From Bimuria novae-zelandiae CBS 107.79 (taxonomy: Eukaryota; Ascomycota; Dothideomycetes; Pleosporales; Didymosphaeriaceae): a stretch of DNA of 64,000 nt. The DNA lies in the NCBI GenBank assembly GCA_010015655.1, contig ML976677.1, positions 47,765 to 111,764 of the forward strand, read 5' to 3'. Below the pieces are notes generated by a model that saw only the letters and a program-made list of their open reading frames with translations, searched no databases and was not told the origin of the DNA. Positions 33,434 to 43,678 of the stretch are shown piece by piece (within the stretch, counting starts at the first letter, position 1; the number at the start of each line of letters is the position of its first letter). The position numbers and the translations under genes are program-made.

Positions 33434-34072
33434 CTACACCGTATCATGGCTGGCCCGACACTGATGATAATCCAGACGTGGACTATAGTCAATGCTTCTT
33501 GGAATTCCGGCTGAAGCTCGTGAGAGTGTGCGGACCAAGGTCTTCGGCCCACACCCACCAGGACGGAGAGGGCAGTTCTCATCCGTCATATTGATGTGCA
33601 TGCGGATCCAATCACCGTCGTTGGAGTTTCCGCAGATACAAGCATCGTACATGAACATCTTGAACCGAACAGTAGTCGATCTAAGTACTCCACCGTGATC
33701 TATCGGTGGTTGGGCTCGATGAGTCAGGCCCCAAGCAGAACACAGCTCGAAGACTTTCGGTTCGCCTCGATAGCGAGGAACCACGATATCGCGTGCTTGT
33801 TGCGAACATCCTCGTCAGTCTCTCGGAGCGCATTGCCGCCAAAAATCAATGATCTTCGTGGGAGAGCACTGTGAGCACACTACATGCCCACAAGCGACAC
33901 ACTGGAGCCGCTTGAAAGGCCATGGACCCTTGTAGAGAGAAAGCTCGTTGATCTTGGAGCATTACTCGTGGGAGCACGTGAAAGATCCTTCAGCAGCGCA
34001 GCCGGGATGAACATGCTCCGCGTGGTCCAACTGGAATTGGGTGACGTTCTGGATCACACCGAAAGAAGACAT
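33434..34072 (-). pseudogene. Cys-rich zinc-finger-like gene, copy B, with two nonsense codons
   Basis: A single frame runs from ATG 34072 (MSSFGVIQNVTQFQ) to the TGA at 33436-33434, 212 codons, the same size as the intact relative on the other strand. It is interrupted only by TAA at 33964-33962 (between FTCSHE and CSKINEL) and TGA at 33817-33815 (after RQCAPRD). Each is one C-to-T step from a sense codon (CAA, CGA). Landmarks shared with copies A and C, in order: LQCVACGHVVCSQC, VFELCSAWGLTHR, and YDACICGNSNDGDW. One expected Cys of the third pair is Trp. The frame is otherwise undamaged, so inactivation looks recent. Function unknown. Confidence 0.65.
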
Positions 34073-34686
34073 AGTTGTAAGTTCTTGAAATGTAGAAGAT
34101 GTGAAGGTCGTTCGGTGTGCGTTTTGTTAAACCGGAAACAAGACTGGTCCATGAGGGGGCGTATATACTTTTAAGCTGAGTTGCAATAAGTCATGATATT
34201 TAGGATCGTACGCTCACAATGATGGCGGCTGCATTGGTGGGGTCAAAGAAATTATGTGCGCTCTTACAGCAGCCTTTGAATGCTGAAATTCATATGGTGT
34301 AGCCATTGGTATTAGCATGTCACTAAGTTGAAAGTGACAAGCCCATATAGCAGGATTGTATCTGAGACTTGTCTACGATTGTGACATACACACCCCAGTT
34401 GACTGCATTCTGTGAGAGATCACCTTGTCGCAGCTCAGTCTTTGACGTCTATGTCTCAATCTCGAGGCTGATTCAAACCCCAGACATCACACCGCAGGTG
34501 TTCACTCAGCCACTGATATCCGCCAGTCCTCGTGCAACACCTGGGCCAACTTCACTAGCATCTTCCCCTTCACAACGCGCGAGCACATACCTCACTCCGC
34601 CTCGTCACGCAAACCCATCTCCCTTTCAACATTGTAATCTTACAACGCGCCACACGCTATATCCCCCAACCGTCCCCCTCCACACG
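34073..34686. other. divergent spacer between copies B and C
   Basis: 614 bases between two relatives on opposite strands, presumably holding both promoters. A pyrimidine-rich CCTC/CACC stretch precedes the start of copy C. Confidence 0.4.
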
Positions 34687-35364
34687 ATGATCCAGACCAA
34701 ACCATCCTCCGCCCCTCACACATCTATCTCTAAAATGCCGCTCCTCTACCGCTTCTTCCACCGCTTTTTCATGTACCACAAGCCCACGCCACGAGAGCAG
34801 GCCTCCGCAAGAGTAGCCCAAGAGATCAAGGCGCTCGAACAGGTGCAGAAACAGAGCGTGAAAACCGCGCTGCAAACAGTGATCCAGCACGTACGAGGAG
34901 ACGCTTCCGCGGTGTGGATATGCCATTGTTGCCAGTACCGCAACACCGTTATCTTGATTCCTAGCGACCATCCGCTCGGGATACTAAATTGCGAGTATTG
35001 CGAGCATACATACTGTATGGAGTGTATGCATACGAGCCCTATGATGCGCTGGCGCACCAGTGGCCAGGATTTAGTGGAGAGAGACGATGCGGCGGCGAGG
35101 CAGGCGTTGCCGTATGTGTCGGTGTGTCGTGCTTGCGGACTGAGCTGGCGCGCTAAGGTAACGGGTAAAAGCAAGGCTGCGCCAGGGCGGGAGACAGTGC
35201 AGTGGGGCTTCGACCGGAAGGAATGCATCTGTGGGTGTGTGCCTACGCTGTTTAAACCTTGGGTTGGACTCAAGGTCAGGGAGGGCGATGCCACAGAGGG
35301 GAACGCAAGACAGCTGCTGCAGGTGTTGAGAGAAGAATTAGCTAGTAGAGAAAATTCAAGCTGA
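34687..35364 (+). CDS. Cys-rich zinc-finger-like protein, intact copy C
   Basis: 225 residues from ATG 34687 (MIQTKPSSAPHTS), or 209 from ATG 34735 (MPLLYRFFHRFFMYHKP), whose size fits copy B better. Both have A at -3. A basic, aromatic N-terminus and a helical segment (ASARVAQEIKALEQVQKQ) lead into four Cys groups: WICHCCQYRN, LNCEYCEHTYCMECMH, SVCRACGLSWR and RKECICGCVP. The spacing suggests a compact multi-zinc fold of RING/ribbon type, but it does not match a family I can name. No membrane segment or signal peptide is present. The two minus-strand neighbours A and B share these blocks and are interrupted, so this may be the only working member here. Protein or RNA binding would be a guess. 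Confidence 0.7.
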   Translation: MIQTKPSSAPHTSISKMPLLYRFFHRFFMYHKPTPREQASARVAQEIKALEQVQKQSVKTALQTVIQHVRGDASAVWICHCCQYRNTVILIPSDHPLGILNCEYCEHTYCMECMHTSPMMRWRTSGQDLVERDDAAARQALPYVSVCRACGLSWRAKVTGKSKAAPGRETVQWGFDRKECICGCVPTLFKPWVGLKVREGDATEGNARQLLQVLREELASRENSS

Positions 35365-35464
35365 GTCATAACGGGTGACGACGAAATGTGCAGAGATCGA
35401 AGTGATGTCTTTATACAAAATGTAAGAACATTGGAACTATCTGACCTGCGAAATTTACAAACTT

Positions 35465-37111
35465 TTATACATCCAACCACTTCAGCGGCTCCGGCCTCTT
35501 CGCGATGATGTCTGGCACACAAGCCCATGAACACACTGCCACCTTTACCGGAACGACCTGTTGGTTAAAGAACCACCCTTCAATCCACTCTGCCCTGGGC
35601 ACGACGTACTCTTTCCCACAGCAATGACAGGCTCGCAAGGGCCTGTAGACTTCTACCATACTCCGTTCAGCAATCGCGAGACTAGCTTCGACGTTGGGAG
35701 GGTTCCTGTAGCTTGGCATATATTTTCGAACTTGCCCAAGCTCGCCATTGCTCTCACAGATGTCGTATGCCCTGATGAGGGTTTGCGTAAAAAGAGAGGG
35801 TACATTGGATCCGGAAGGTCGATCGAACCAAGCTTCGGGAACTCCCTCGGCACCCAGTGGCGTGTGAGTCATGAGGCCTGGCTGTGTTCGTGGTCCATCT
35901 TCCGGCGGATTGCTCACTCGCTCTTGCATAGGAAGGGGTGGGCAATTCTTCACCAGCCGGCCGGTTTCGGTATAATAAGCGGGTGTCGTGCGAGATACAA
36001 GCAGGACGTAGTTTTCAGGAAGGTAGAGATTCTTCACATCGTTTAGAATCAAGGGCGTGAAACGATGATGTCCGTTGAAATCGCCCCAGTTTCTACTTGC
36101 AAACCTCAATAACCTCGCCAAAACATCGGGGGAGAACCGTCGAGGCCGACCGCCAGGTGAAAGAGCGCTGCCATTTGCAAGTGTTGAGCATTTTTCGGCG
36201 TACGTGTTGCCCCTCTCGGTATACTTCGCGACCATGATAGCCTTCGTAATACTGAGATCGCCTACTTCGCAGAGCGAATTACCCGCCAGGTCTAGACGCG
36301 TGAGGCTCCCTGATGGTGCAAGCATTAAAAGAAGCTCGCAAGGCAGCACTCTAATTGAGTTGAAGCATACATCGAGGACCTGGAGGTGCTTAAGGTTGGC
36401 AATTTGGGGTGGTATCGTTTCGATAGCGTTCTCGCGCAAAAATAGGTTCGTGAGGAACTCTATATTAAACAATGTAGGCGAAAGGTGGCGGAGGTGGTTC
36501 TGGTTGAGGGTTAAGATGAGTTCTGGTTCCATGGAGCGATATTGGCCTTCATCTGGAACCTCAATACCCGTGTGCGGAGGCAGTGCAACGACTTGGTTCA
36601 GCATCTGCAGGTGGTCCAGGTCACTGTCTTCAATCCCCTTCTTAACAAATTCGTAGCGCGTTGCATCGGCATCCATGGCCTCCATAATGCTCTTTCGGAG
36701 GTCGTATTCAAGCCTAGGCTGGCTGAGTGGTGGCTGGAGGTTGGCTTCCGGCACTGGCGGATCGGAAGGGATGTCCGAAAAGCCATCGGAGCCAAAGGAC
36801 GAGCGCGCAAAGCTCGAAGCCGCAGATGCTTCGGAGTCATCACTCATCATATGAACGCCAGAGTCAAAATTGCGCTCCAAGTGTCTCTTCTTGGGCGCAG
36901 CTCTTGGGCCCGGAGCCCACCATCCACCAACGCGCTTCCGCTTCTCTCGACGCGACTCATATACAGTCGCGTCTTCTGCGCCCAGAGAGTCATTCTCCGA
37001 GAACAGAGGCACGGGGCTGCTGGACTTCCCGAAGAGTCTGGGGCTGAGCACGGGCGAGGAGTTGGGCATGGTGGTCGCGTGCGACGGCAAGGGCAGCGGG
37101 TCTTCGTCCAT
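35465..37111 (-). CDS. leucine-rich-repeat protein with C-terminal Cys motif
   Basis: 548 residues, no intron, starting MDEDPLPLPSHATTMPNSSP; an ATG 231 nt upstream is in frame but lies in promoter-like sequence. The N-terminal ~150 residues are disordered, with a basic patch (SRREKRKRVGGWW). Leucine-rich repeats at about residues 195-290 read LILTLNQNHLRHLSP, FLTNLFLRENAIETIPPQI, LQVLDVCFNSIRVLPCELL and LTRLDLAGNSLCEVGDL. A long region of unknown fold follows. The C-terminus has ACHCCGKEYVVPRAEWIEGW and VCSWACVPD, a C-x2-C...C-x3-C arrangement that could bind zinc. LRRs mediate protein contacts; the partner is unknown. Intact, in contrast to several neighbours. Confidence 0.8.
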   Translation of the reverse strand: MDEDPLPLPSHATTMPNSSPVLSPRLFGKSSSPVPLFSENDSLGAEDATVYESRREKRKRVGGWWAPGPRAAPKKRHLERNFDSGVHMMSDDSEASAASSFARSSFGSDGFSDIPSDPPVPEANLQPPLSQPRLEYDLRKSIMEAMDADATRYEFVKKGIEDSDLDHLQMLNQVVALPPHTGIEVPDEGQYRSMEPELILTLNQNHLRHLSPTLFNIEFLTNLFLRENAIETIPPQIANLKHLQVLDVCFNSIRVLPCELLLMLAPSGSLTRLDLAGNSLCEVGDLSITKAIMVAKYTERGNTYAEKCSTLANGSALSPGGRPRRFSPDVLARLLRFASRNWGDFNGHHRFTPLILNDVKNLYLPENYVLLVSRTTPAYYTETGRLVKNCPPLPMQERVSNPPEDGPRTQPGLMTHTPLGAEGVPEAWFDRPSGSNVPSLFTQTLIRAYDICESNGELGQVRKYMPSYRNPPNVEASLAIAERSMVEVYRPLRACHCCGKEYVVPRAEWIEGWFFNQQVVPVKVAVCSWACVPDIIAKRPEPLKWLDV

Positions 37112-37574
37112 GTTGGCGTGCGAGTGTGCGACCTCGGAGAGTGGAGCGAGTTTTAGCAAGGTGTGGGCGAAAAACTGGCAAGTGTGCGGTGGGAGGGTGC
37201 AGTGAGGATGAAGGGAAGCTGGACGCGTCTTCGCGGAACCCGTGGGGTACTTGGGTCTGGACGCGACCCGCACTAGCGGCATTTCGTCATGTCGGCGCGC
37301 ACGGTGAGCGTTCGCACGTGTGGTCGTACCAGTGAAATGCAAGTGGGGAAGAATGGCATTATGACAGAGCTGGGATTTCGCTATTGGTGGATGCAGACCC
37401 GGCTATACAGTCTATGAACAGTTCTGGTCCAGCAGTACCATGGTCACGCCTTCACCAGCGCCACATGACGCACCCGAGGTGACGGTACCGACATACCTTT
37501 GTACCAATGCGTGCAAACCGCTAAGTTATTCTTCGTTCATGGTACGGATGCCTGAACGGCTCCACCTCACAGTC
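37112..37574. other. intergenic
   Basis: Promoter side of the LRR gene and 3' side of the epimerase-like gene. Nothing else is seen. Confidence 0.4.
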
Positions 37575-38360
37575 CTATAGCCCTGCCACTCTCCTGAAAG
37601 CTGTATTCGGCATTACGGTGCCCTCCATCTGTATGTCCTTCCCCTGCAGTGGCTCTCCCTTGCTCATTGCCAGCTCCGTCAATATCCTCCCTAGCGGTTT
37701 TGTGGGCGTCATGAGTTTCTGGTATACCGTATCAATCGGCGCGATCAGGGGCTTCTTCCACCACGGCTGCGCTGGTATGAACGGATGTATCTCCTTGTGG
37801 TCCCTCTAATCTACTGCCCTCGGTCGCGAAATGTAGAGCTTGAAGTTCGGCGTCTCCTTGAAGAAGTCAAATAAGGACTTCTCGGTCTGCCCTTTGACGC
37901 GCCCGAACATGGCGGTCAGTATGCCGGGGTCTTGTGTAGCGCCTTCGTCTGATACGAAGTCGAACGTGAAGGGTGAGGACGGGTGGAGCGTGGAGAAGGC
38001 TTTGGCGGCGTCCAGTGGGTAGTCGTGGGTTATCTCGAAGTACTTCCTGTATGCTTTGTCAGTCTGGCTGTGAAGTGGAGCTATGGTGGGTAAGACGCAC
38101 GCCTTGTCGACGGCGTTCTGCGAGACGCCCAACGCCCAGACGCAGCCTTGCGCATCCTCGAGCTCGTCTAGCAGCGCCTGGTCGTAGTTCTTGAAGTCCT
38201 TGCATATGATGACCCTTACCTTGTCCTCGTGACCCTCAGTCATCTTGACTGGCTGTCTGCTGAGGATGGAGATGCGCGTGATAGCATCGCTGGCGAGCAT
38301 TTGCTGTAGCACTCCCGAGCCGATCAAACCGGTCGCGCCCGTCAGAATAAGGTGCACCAT
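37575..38360 (-). pseudogene. NAD(P)-binding epimerase-like gene with late nonsense codon
   Basis: Exons 38360-38101 and 38046-37575. The 54-nt intron (GTGCGT...GACTGAC...ATACAG) is a multiple of three. The product starts MVHLILTGATGLIGSG with the Rossmann GxTGxxG motif and resembles fungal short-chain/epimerase-like proteins. KYFEITHDYPLDAAKAF carries the Tyr and Lys region, followed by DFVSDEGAT. TAG at 37808-37806 interrupts the frame after SRPRAVD; the same frame stays open for 76 more codons (RDHKEIHPFIPAQPWW... to TAG at 37577-37575) and still looks like protein. A TGG codon (Trp) is the likely ancestor, by G-to-A. Either it makes a 166-residue truncated protein or it is a pseudogene of an original 243 residues. 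Enzyme substrate unknown. Confidence 0.7.
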
Positions 38361-39023
38361 ACTGCGAATGTTTCGAGGAGTGAGAGAAGGCGAGTGCAAC
38401 GTCTGTTCCTACTGTGGATTGGGGATCAGCGCTGTTATATCATTGCCGAACGTGCCACTGGCACTTTGGATCTACATCATCGGTGTCGTCAAGAGATAGG
38501 GCCTAGCATGCTCTCGTCGCGCATGCTGACTGCCACCAACGGTGTTGAGATGCCTATCGCTCGAGGTGCTGACGCTGATGGGTCCGCCGGTGGTGCTCGT
38601 TCGTAAACCCGGCGGCGGGGTAGTTCGACCGTACCTGGACAGTGACCCTGGCCAAGGCGCCTGCATCGAACCCGTGGATAGCTTGACGACACCTGCCAGC
38701 TGCCATTCGTCCTCTCTAAACATGGCCGAATCTCTTCGCCATCGGCTATTTCAGAATAAATCGCATCCCACGGTGGCATGCGCACGATGACAGGCCCACT
38801 CCTATCCATGCACCCCTGCCAATCACCCGCCGCTCCCTGGCTAAACCCCCTGCTCGCATTGCGTAGACGCTCATCGCCAACGTCAGGTTCTGCCATGGCC
38901 CCCAAGTGACATGTGTGCCCTGTCTTTCTTTCGTTGTCGCAGTTTTGCGCATTTAGACTTCCATATCGTCGTTCGTTTCGTCTCATCACTCATTCTGCAT
39001 CGCCACAAACGCGGTCTAGCGTC
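38361..39023. other. divergent intergenic region
   Basis: 663 bases between the epimerase-like and F-box-like pseudogenes. No protein-like frame. Confidence 0.4.
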
Positions 39024-41050
39024 ATGGCCGCTTCGAAGGCGTTGGCCAATCGCCAAATCCTTTCCAACATTCTGCATCATCTCTCCGATATGAAGTACAA
39101 AGAGAGGCGGCAATACGGCCCCGATTAACCTGTTGAGTTCCTCGAGTTCCGATCAAACTGTTGAGTTCCTCGAGTTCCGACCAACCTTGGTTCCTGCGAT
39201 CCTCGTGAACTGCGTATGGGCGGAAGAGGGCACCTCCATTCTATAGTCTGTGGCGGGCTGACCATTACAATTCCCGAGATACTAACAAGTCTTTTCTAAA
39301 GGAGACGCTATCCACACCTTCCAGCTTTTAAGCAAATGGCACCTGAAAGACGACAGTATTACGCGAATAAAGTGTATTATGTTTTCTTATTAAGCCCATT
39401 ACTGGGAAGCGCGGAAACGCTGGACTTTCTGGATTCCCTAGCGTGGCCCAACCTGAAAAGCTTGGAACTCGAGGTCGACCTGCAACGGTACGGTTCGCTG
39501 TTTGTTAGCATGCTACATGATGGCCTGGAGCACGTGGAGCTGTTCGGTTATCAAAGTGGAGGGGTAGAGTATTTCGCCGCAACTGTTCTCCCGGCGCTTT
39601 TCGTATGTGCCAACTTTTAGATCACATTGCAGAATGAACTGACCGATTAAGGGTCCTTGCAAGAACCTCAGAAGCATACGCATTGGCCTCGACACAATAA
39701 TGGATGACGATCCTGTGCACGTCAGGCCCTATACGAACATCTAGAAGCATCTCCATCGATCAAGACCATCGAAGTTAAGTCTGCCAACCTTATGGATAAG
39801 GATGCTTTGTTTACGCGTCTGAGCCAGCGCATTGGACTTGAAGGCCTTGAGATTGATCTCGATCCGGGGGTCGCTCTGCTACCCCTTTTATCTGGACCGA
39901 ATGCATTTCCGTCTCCCTTTGCCTCCCTCAAACGTGCATCGATCATGTGTTATCCTGATATCGCAATTGCACTTCCTGTGCACTTGTCTCGGATCGAGGA
40001 GCTCCAGTTAGATATTGCACGGATTTCCCTACCTCATCTGCCCAGCTTCGCGATGTTAGCATTTTCGACGATGTGATTGCAGAGATGTGCCATTGTTCTG
40101 ACTTGCGCCTTTTGAAAATTGGTGTTGGCTCACTGGCTGCAGACTTTCCGTCATCTACTTCACTACCACGGCTATCTGGAGCTCCTCTGAGTCGACTTGC
40201 CGAAACGTGCCCTAGATTGGAAGATCTCAATCTTTTAGCTGCAGAGCCGGCCGCGATCGATGGCTTATCAATATTAAGTGTAGACTTCGATAATTTCTGC
40301 ACATCTCTCCCTGGTTTGCGCAACTTGAGCTTGAAGCTTCACCCGACCACTATGGCGACTTTACAGACAACAGCACTTCATAGACTAGGGAAGTGCCCGG
40401 AGCTTAAAGTCCTGAGATTGAAGATTGCTTGTCAGCTTCCAAGTCTCCCAGTTCCTGACGCAGTACCCCGAATCCTCGTTAGCAGCGATGGAGCTACGCC
40501 TGAATCTATACCTCAGCGCAAGGTTCTTCCAATCTTCCCCAAACTGAAACATCTCGCTTTATGTCACCCGGACACGGCGCTCGCACCAGTGCCGGACTTG
40601 TTTACGGGTTCAGTGTCCTCGCAGCCCTCCTCGATTGTCGACCCTAGCATCGAGGAAGAGCTCGTGCGATCATGGGCGCAACCCCTTCTTACTCACTTTC
40701 CTTGTCCAGAGATGCTGGAGGCATGGGGCGACTTCGCTGGCCATGACAATGAGTCGCTGAACTATTTTTTGCCCACAGAAGAGATTCTCGCCACGACTTG
40801 GGAGTTCTTGAGCGGCATCGAGCAAGACCTCTGGGAAGATGACGGAGAAGCTTTCGAAGTGGAAGATGGTTGGGAGTCACTGGAAGATTGGGAGAAGGCG
40901 AGCTTGATGAGTGAGTTATTGGTTAAAGAGGAAGGAGGTTATCTAGAAGATATCGGACTCGAAGTAAGTAAGCTGAATGTGCATGATGAAGAGCTCGAGG
41001 ACATGGTTACACTAGGTAGAACGTTGGAGGTGGATGGATACTTTGAATGA
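39024..41050 (+). pseudogene. F-box/LRR-like gene, broken by stops and frameshifts
   Basis: The start MAASKALANRQILSNILHHL is F-box-like. TAA at 39126-39128 (CAA ancestral?) and a 28-bp tandem duplication at 39130-39185 break the frame. It resumes as PTLVPAILVNCVWAEEGTSIL, meets TAG at 39244, and continues after a probable intron at 39302 as RRYPHLPAFKQMAPERRQYY. Another intron (39603-39651) keeps frame, but near 39725 and again near 40035 a one- or two-base indel shifts it. The last part, from ~40040 to TGA 41048-41050, is a clean ~330-codon frame with leucine-rich segments (LEDLNLLAAEP, LRNLSLKLHP, LKVLRLKIACQLP) and an acidic tail. Several independent lesions make this a pseudogene; the 3' half could in principle still be translated. 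F-box proteins select substrates for SCF ubiquitin ligases. Confidence 0.8.
39130..39185 (+). repeat. 28-bp tandem duplication
   Basis: Two adjacent 28-bp units starting CTGTTGAGTTCC, with one clear internal base difference. Being 28 rather than 27 bp, the duplication shifts the F-box-like frame by one. Confidence 0.9.
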
Positions 41051-41983
41051 CGGCCGACGCGCTGCTGTTTGACACCATCGATGGACGGGCTTCACTTCAA
41101 GTACACGATTCACGAAACATACACACACTTTATAGACACCGGCACACACGCGTTCGACAGGCCAGAGCGCTGCATATTACCAAGTCGACAGACAGAGATA
41201 CGATGTCATGATCATGTACACGATACGTAAAAAAGAGTCGGATTCTAGATGGACATACACATGGGACGAGATGAGCTTGCAGGAGCACAGCTGCTAGAGC
41301 AACGATTAATAGCTCATTTTGAGTTTCTCTCCTGCATCGCACGTGTCTGCCCTAGCTTTCCTTGTGACGTCCGCGTCATTCCTAAATCGACCACCTGGCC
41401 TTCCGTCCTCACTTATTCGGCCCGCGCTGACACCCCGGGCAATCCCACCACGCCTTCCAAACACCCGATGCATCGTCGCACATCATCCGCGCGCGCGAAA
41501 TCTTAGTATCCTTCTCTATCTGACCTAGTTGGTAAAGCATCGCAATGGTGCCGGATTAAGGGCGAATGAGCAACGACGGGGCTAGCCGTTTCAAGACGCG
41601 ATCTCATGCGAAACGCGGATGCTGAAAACGACAGGTCAATCCCAATACAGGCTCAATGCGGATGATAACCAGACGTCATACCTGCTAAACGTATGCAATA
41701 CGCAAGGCGGGAGGGGAGATCGAGATGCGAAGTTGGCGGACCGGAAACCATACGACCAGGGCTGCGTCCGCTGCCTATCACGGGTTTTCTTCAACAGATT
41801 TTCCGGCGCAGATGGATTCGGGCGCAGGCGTGCTTTGGGATTTCAATTTCCTAGAACTGAAGAGCTGAACTCGTGAAGAGACCGGATACACAAATAGGCC
41901 GCCGAAGCTGAAGAGCAGGAATTGCGCGCCCATGTTTCGCGCCGGCGCATGTTTCGACCAGCTCAGCGACCAGCAGAACTACA
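41051..41983. other. intergenic
   Basis: 933 bases, promoter of the CFEM gene on the right side. No further gene supported. Confidence 0.4.
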
Positions 41984-43246
41984 ATGCGCACGCTCGATGC
42001 GATGCTCCTGTTCTCCTACGCAACAAGGCCGGTTCTCTCGATACCACATATCATAGCGCAACCACCGCGGCAGCCTTCCGTCTCGTTCGATCCATTCTTT
42101 CCGCTTCCACACCCACCACAGCCGCCGCGCCAAGTCGACCCTTTCTCGACCCTCTTTATACCAACATGTGCGCTGTCTTGTTATCTGAATGCGATTCCAT
42201 CGGATGGCTGTGCGCTGGAGATAGACCTGCGGTGTCATTGCTCGACTGGTAACATATTGGAAAGGGTGGAAGCTTGCGTAGAAGCAGCGTGTAGTGAGAA
42301 CGACCGGGAATATGCGACGCAGAAGGTCGTGATGGCCTGCAGGGCAGTAGGCGTCAATCTGCGGGTACCGATACCAGCAGTGAGTTCAACATTGACCTCA
42401 TCTTCGCCCAGAGCCACGCCCAAGGAGGTCGCAGAAACAACGCCTCAACCTACGGTTATTACTATCAAACAGACTACAGACTCAGCAATACCAACTACGG
42501 TACCACCGCCTCCACCCAACGAGCAACCCTCCGAACAGCCCTTTTCATCCTCAAATGAGACCTCATCCGCGAATGAGACGACGGCTTCTCCAACCTCTGA
42601 AATTACCTCTGCTCCTACAGATGTCGCCTTCGTCCCGACCGCATCGAATCGCTCCCTCTCCGATGGCGCCAAAGCCGGAATCTCCGTTTCCGTCGCTGTC
42701 GCCTCGGCCATCTTCATTGCACTATCCCTCTACATCCGTCGTCTCAAGCGCCAGCTCGCCCACGCCAAAGCCGCCGCCGACGTTCCCGATTCCGTGCTCC
42801 GCTCTCCCTCCCGCCGCAATACCATCCCCGAATCGCTATTCATATCCACACGGCGCCAGAGCTGGCCCACCGCATCGCGAGGCCGTAGACTCAGCAGAGG
42901 AGACATTCCGTACGCATCAGAAAGCCCAGTGTCGCCGTTAATGCCCGTTTTCTTTCGCGATAGTGGCGGGAGGCGAGCAAGCATATCGGGCGTTTTGAGG
43001 AGGGAACGAGGCAAGGTGCTGAGCGTGGTGCTTGAGAGGGAAGACGACGACGCGAGTAGCTTAGTGAGCAGGAGGAGATTCACAGTCACAGAGCCGGTTC
43101 CCGGGCAGAGCGAGGGGCTGGTGGATCCGTTAGAGCTAGATGGAGGGTTAATGGGGCAGATATTTGAGGCGCCGACGAGTATCACGCCGAGGGACAGAAG
43201 CACTGAGAAGCAGGAGTGGAAGGAGTATGATTTTGGGAAAGTGTAG
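41984..43246 (+). CDS. CFEM-domain single-pass membrane protein
   Basis: 420 residues, intron-free, starting MRTLDAMLLFSYATRPV, a weak signal peptide. The CFEM domain spans about 62-127 with eight cysteines in the family order (TCALSCYL, DGCALEIDLRCHCSTGN, VEACVEAACSEND, MACRAVG) and the conserved Asp before the CxC. A Ser/Thr/Pro-rich, probably O-glycosylated stalk follows. One transmembrane helix lies at about 230-252 (ISVSVAVASAIFIALSLYI) with the basic stop RRLKRQ. The ~165-residue tail is cytosolic and Ser/Arg-rich. CFEM proteins act at the fungal surface in haem/iron uptake, adhesion or sensing; single-pass forms with a long tail suggest a sensor-type role, which is inference. The gene lies next to several broken genes but is itself intact. 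Confidence 0.85.
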   Translation: MRTLDAMLLFSYATRPVLSIPHIIAQPPRQPSVSFDPFFPLPHPPQPPRQVDPFSTLFIPTCALSCYLNAIPSDGCALEIDLRCHCSTGNILERVEACVEAACSENDREYATQKVVMACRAVGVNLRVPIPAVSSTLTSSSPRATPKEVAETTPQPTVITIKQTTDSAIPTTVPPPPPNEQPSEQPFSSSNETSSANETTASPTSEITSAPTDVAFVPTASNRSLSDGAKAGISVSVAVASAIFIALSLYIRRLKRQLAHAKAAADVPDSVLRSPSRRNTIPESLFISTRRQSWPTASRGRRLSRGDIPYASESPVSPLMPVFFRDSGGRRASISGVLRRERGKVLSVVLEREDDDASSLVSRRRFTVTEPVPGQSEGLVDPLELDGGLMGQIFEAPTSITPRDRSTEKQEWKEYDFGKV

Positions 43247-43329
43247 CGTTCATTGTCTATCCTAGGTCAACTCAACGTACATGGAGACCGCCACACGTCT
43301 TCTCTCAGTGCTATGCCGTACAACCACGC

Positions 43330-43678
43330 TCAACTTCCCCGTGTGATTCCTGGACGCACACTACTCCGCCATGCTGTACTGCCACGTGAGCGGCGCGTCC
43401 CTCGCGGGACGCTCACCGCGCTCCCCTCCCCCTTCTTCTTCTCCGCCTCCTGCTCCACCTCGGAGCGCTGTACCTAAGTTAGACTCAAGATGGTTTGCAA
43501 AACCAAGATAGATTGCACTTACAGCATGTTTGATGCAGGCGTCGCACCTCGCGGTGTCCCTGCCGCGGAGCTCCGCCATGCCCACGGAGCACTTGCGGGT
43601 CTCTTCGTACTCCGCGCACAGATTGAGGAAGCCAAGATTGTGGCCGCAAGCGTAGCTGGTGATTTGGCGGTAGCACAT
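43330..43678 (-). CDS. small Cys-rich protein (MCYR...ACGH type), 99 residues
   Basis: Exons 43678-43523 and 43473-43330. The 49-nt intron (GTAAGT...CTAACTTAG) lies between codons. The protein begins MCYRQITSYACGHNLGF with cysteines also in NLCAEY, TRKCSVG and RCDACIKH, a possible zinc-binding set seen in many small fungal proteins of unknown role. The second exon is Lys/Glu then Arg/Ser rich and looks disordered. Without splicing the frame remains open, giving a 105-residue alternative with a different tail. The gene ends 83 bases from the end of the CFEM gene, reading toward it. Confidence 0.6.
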
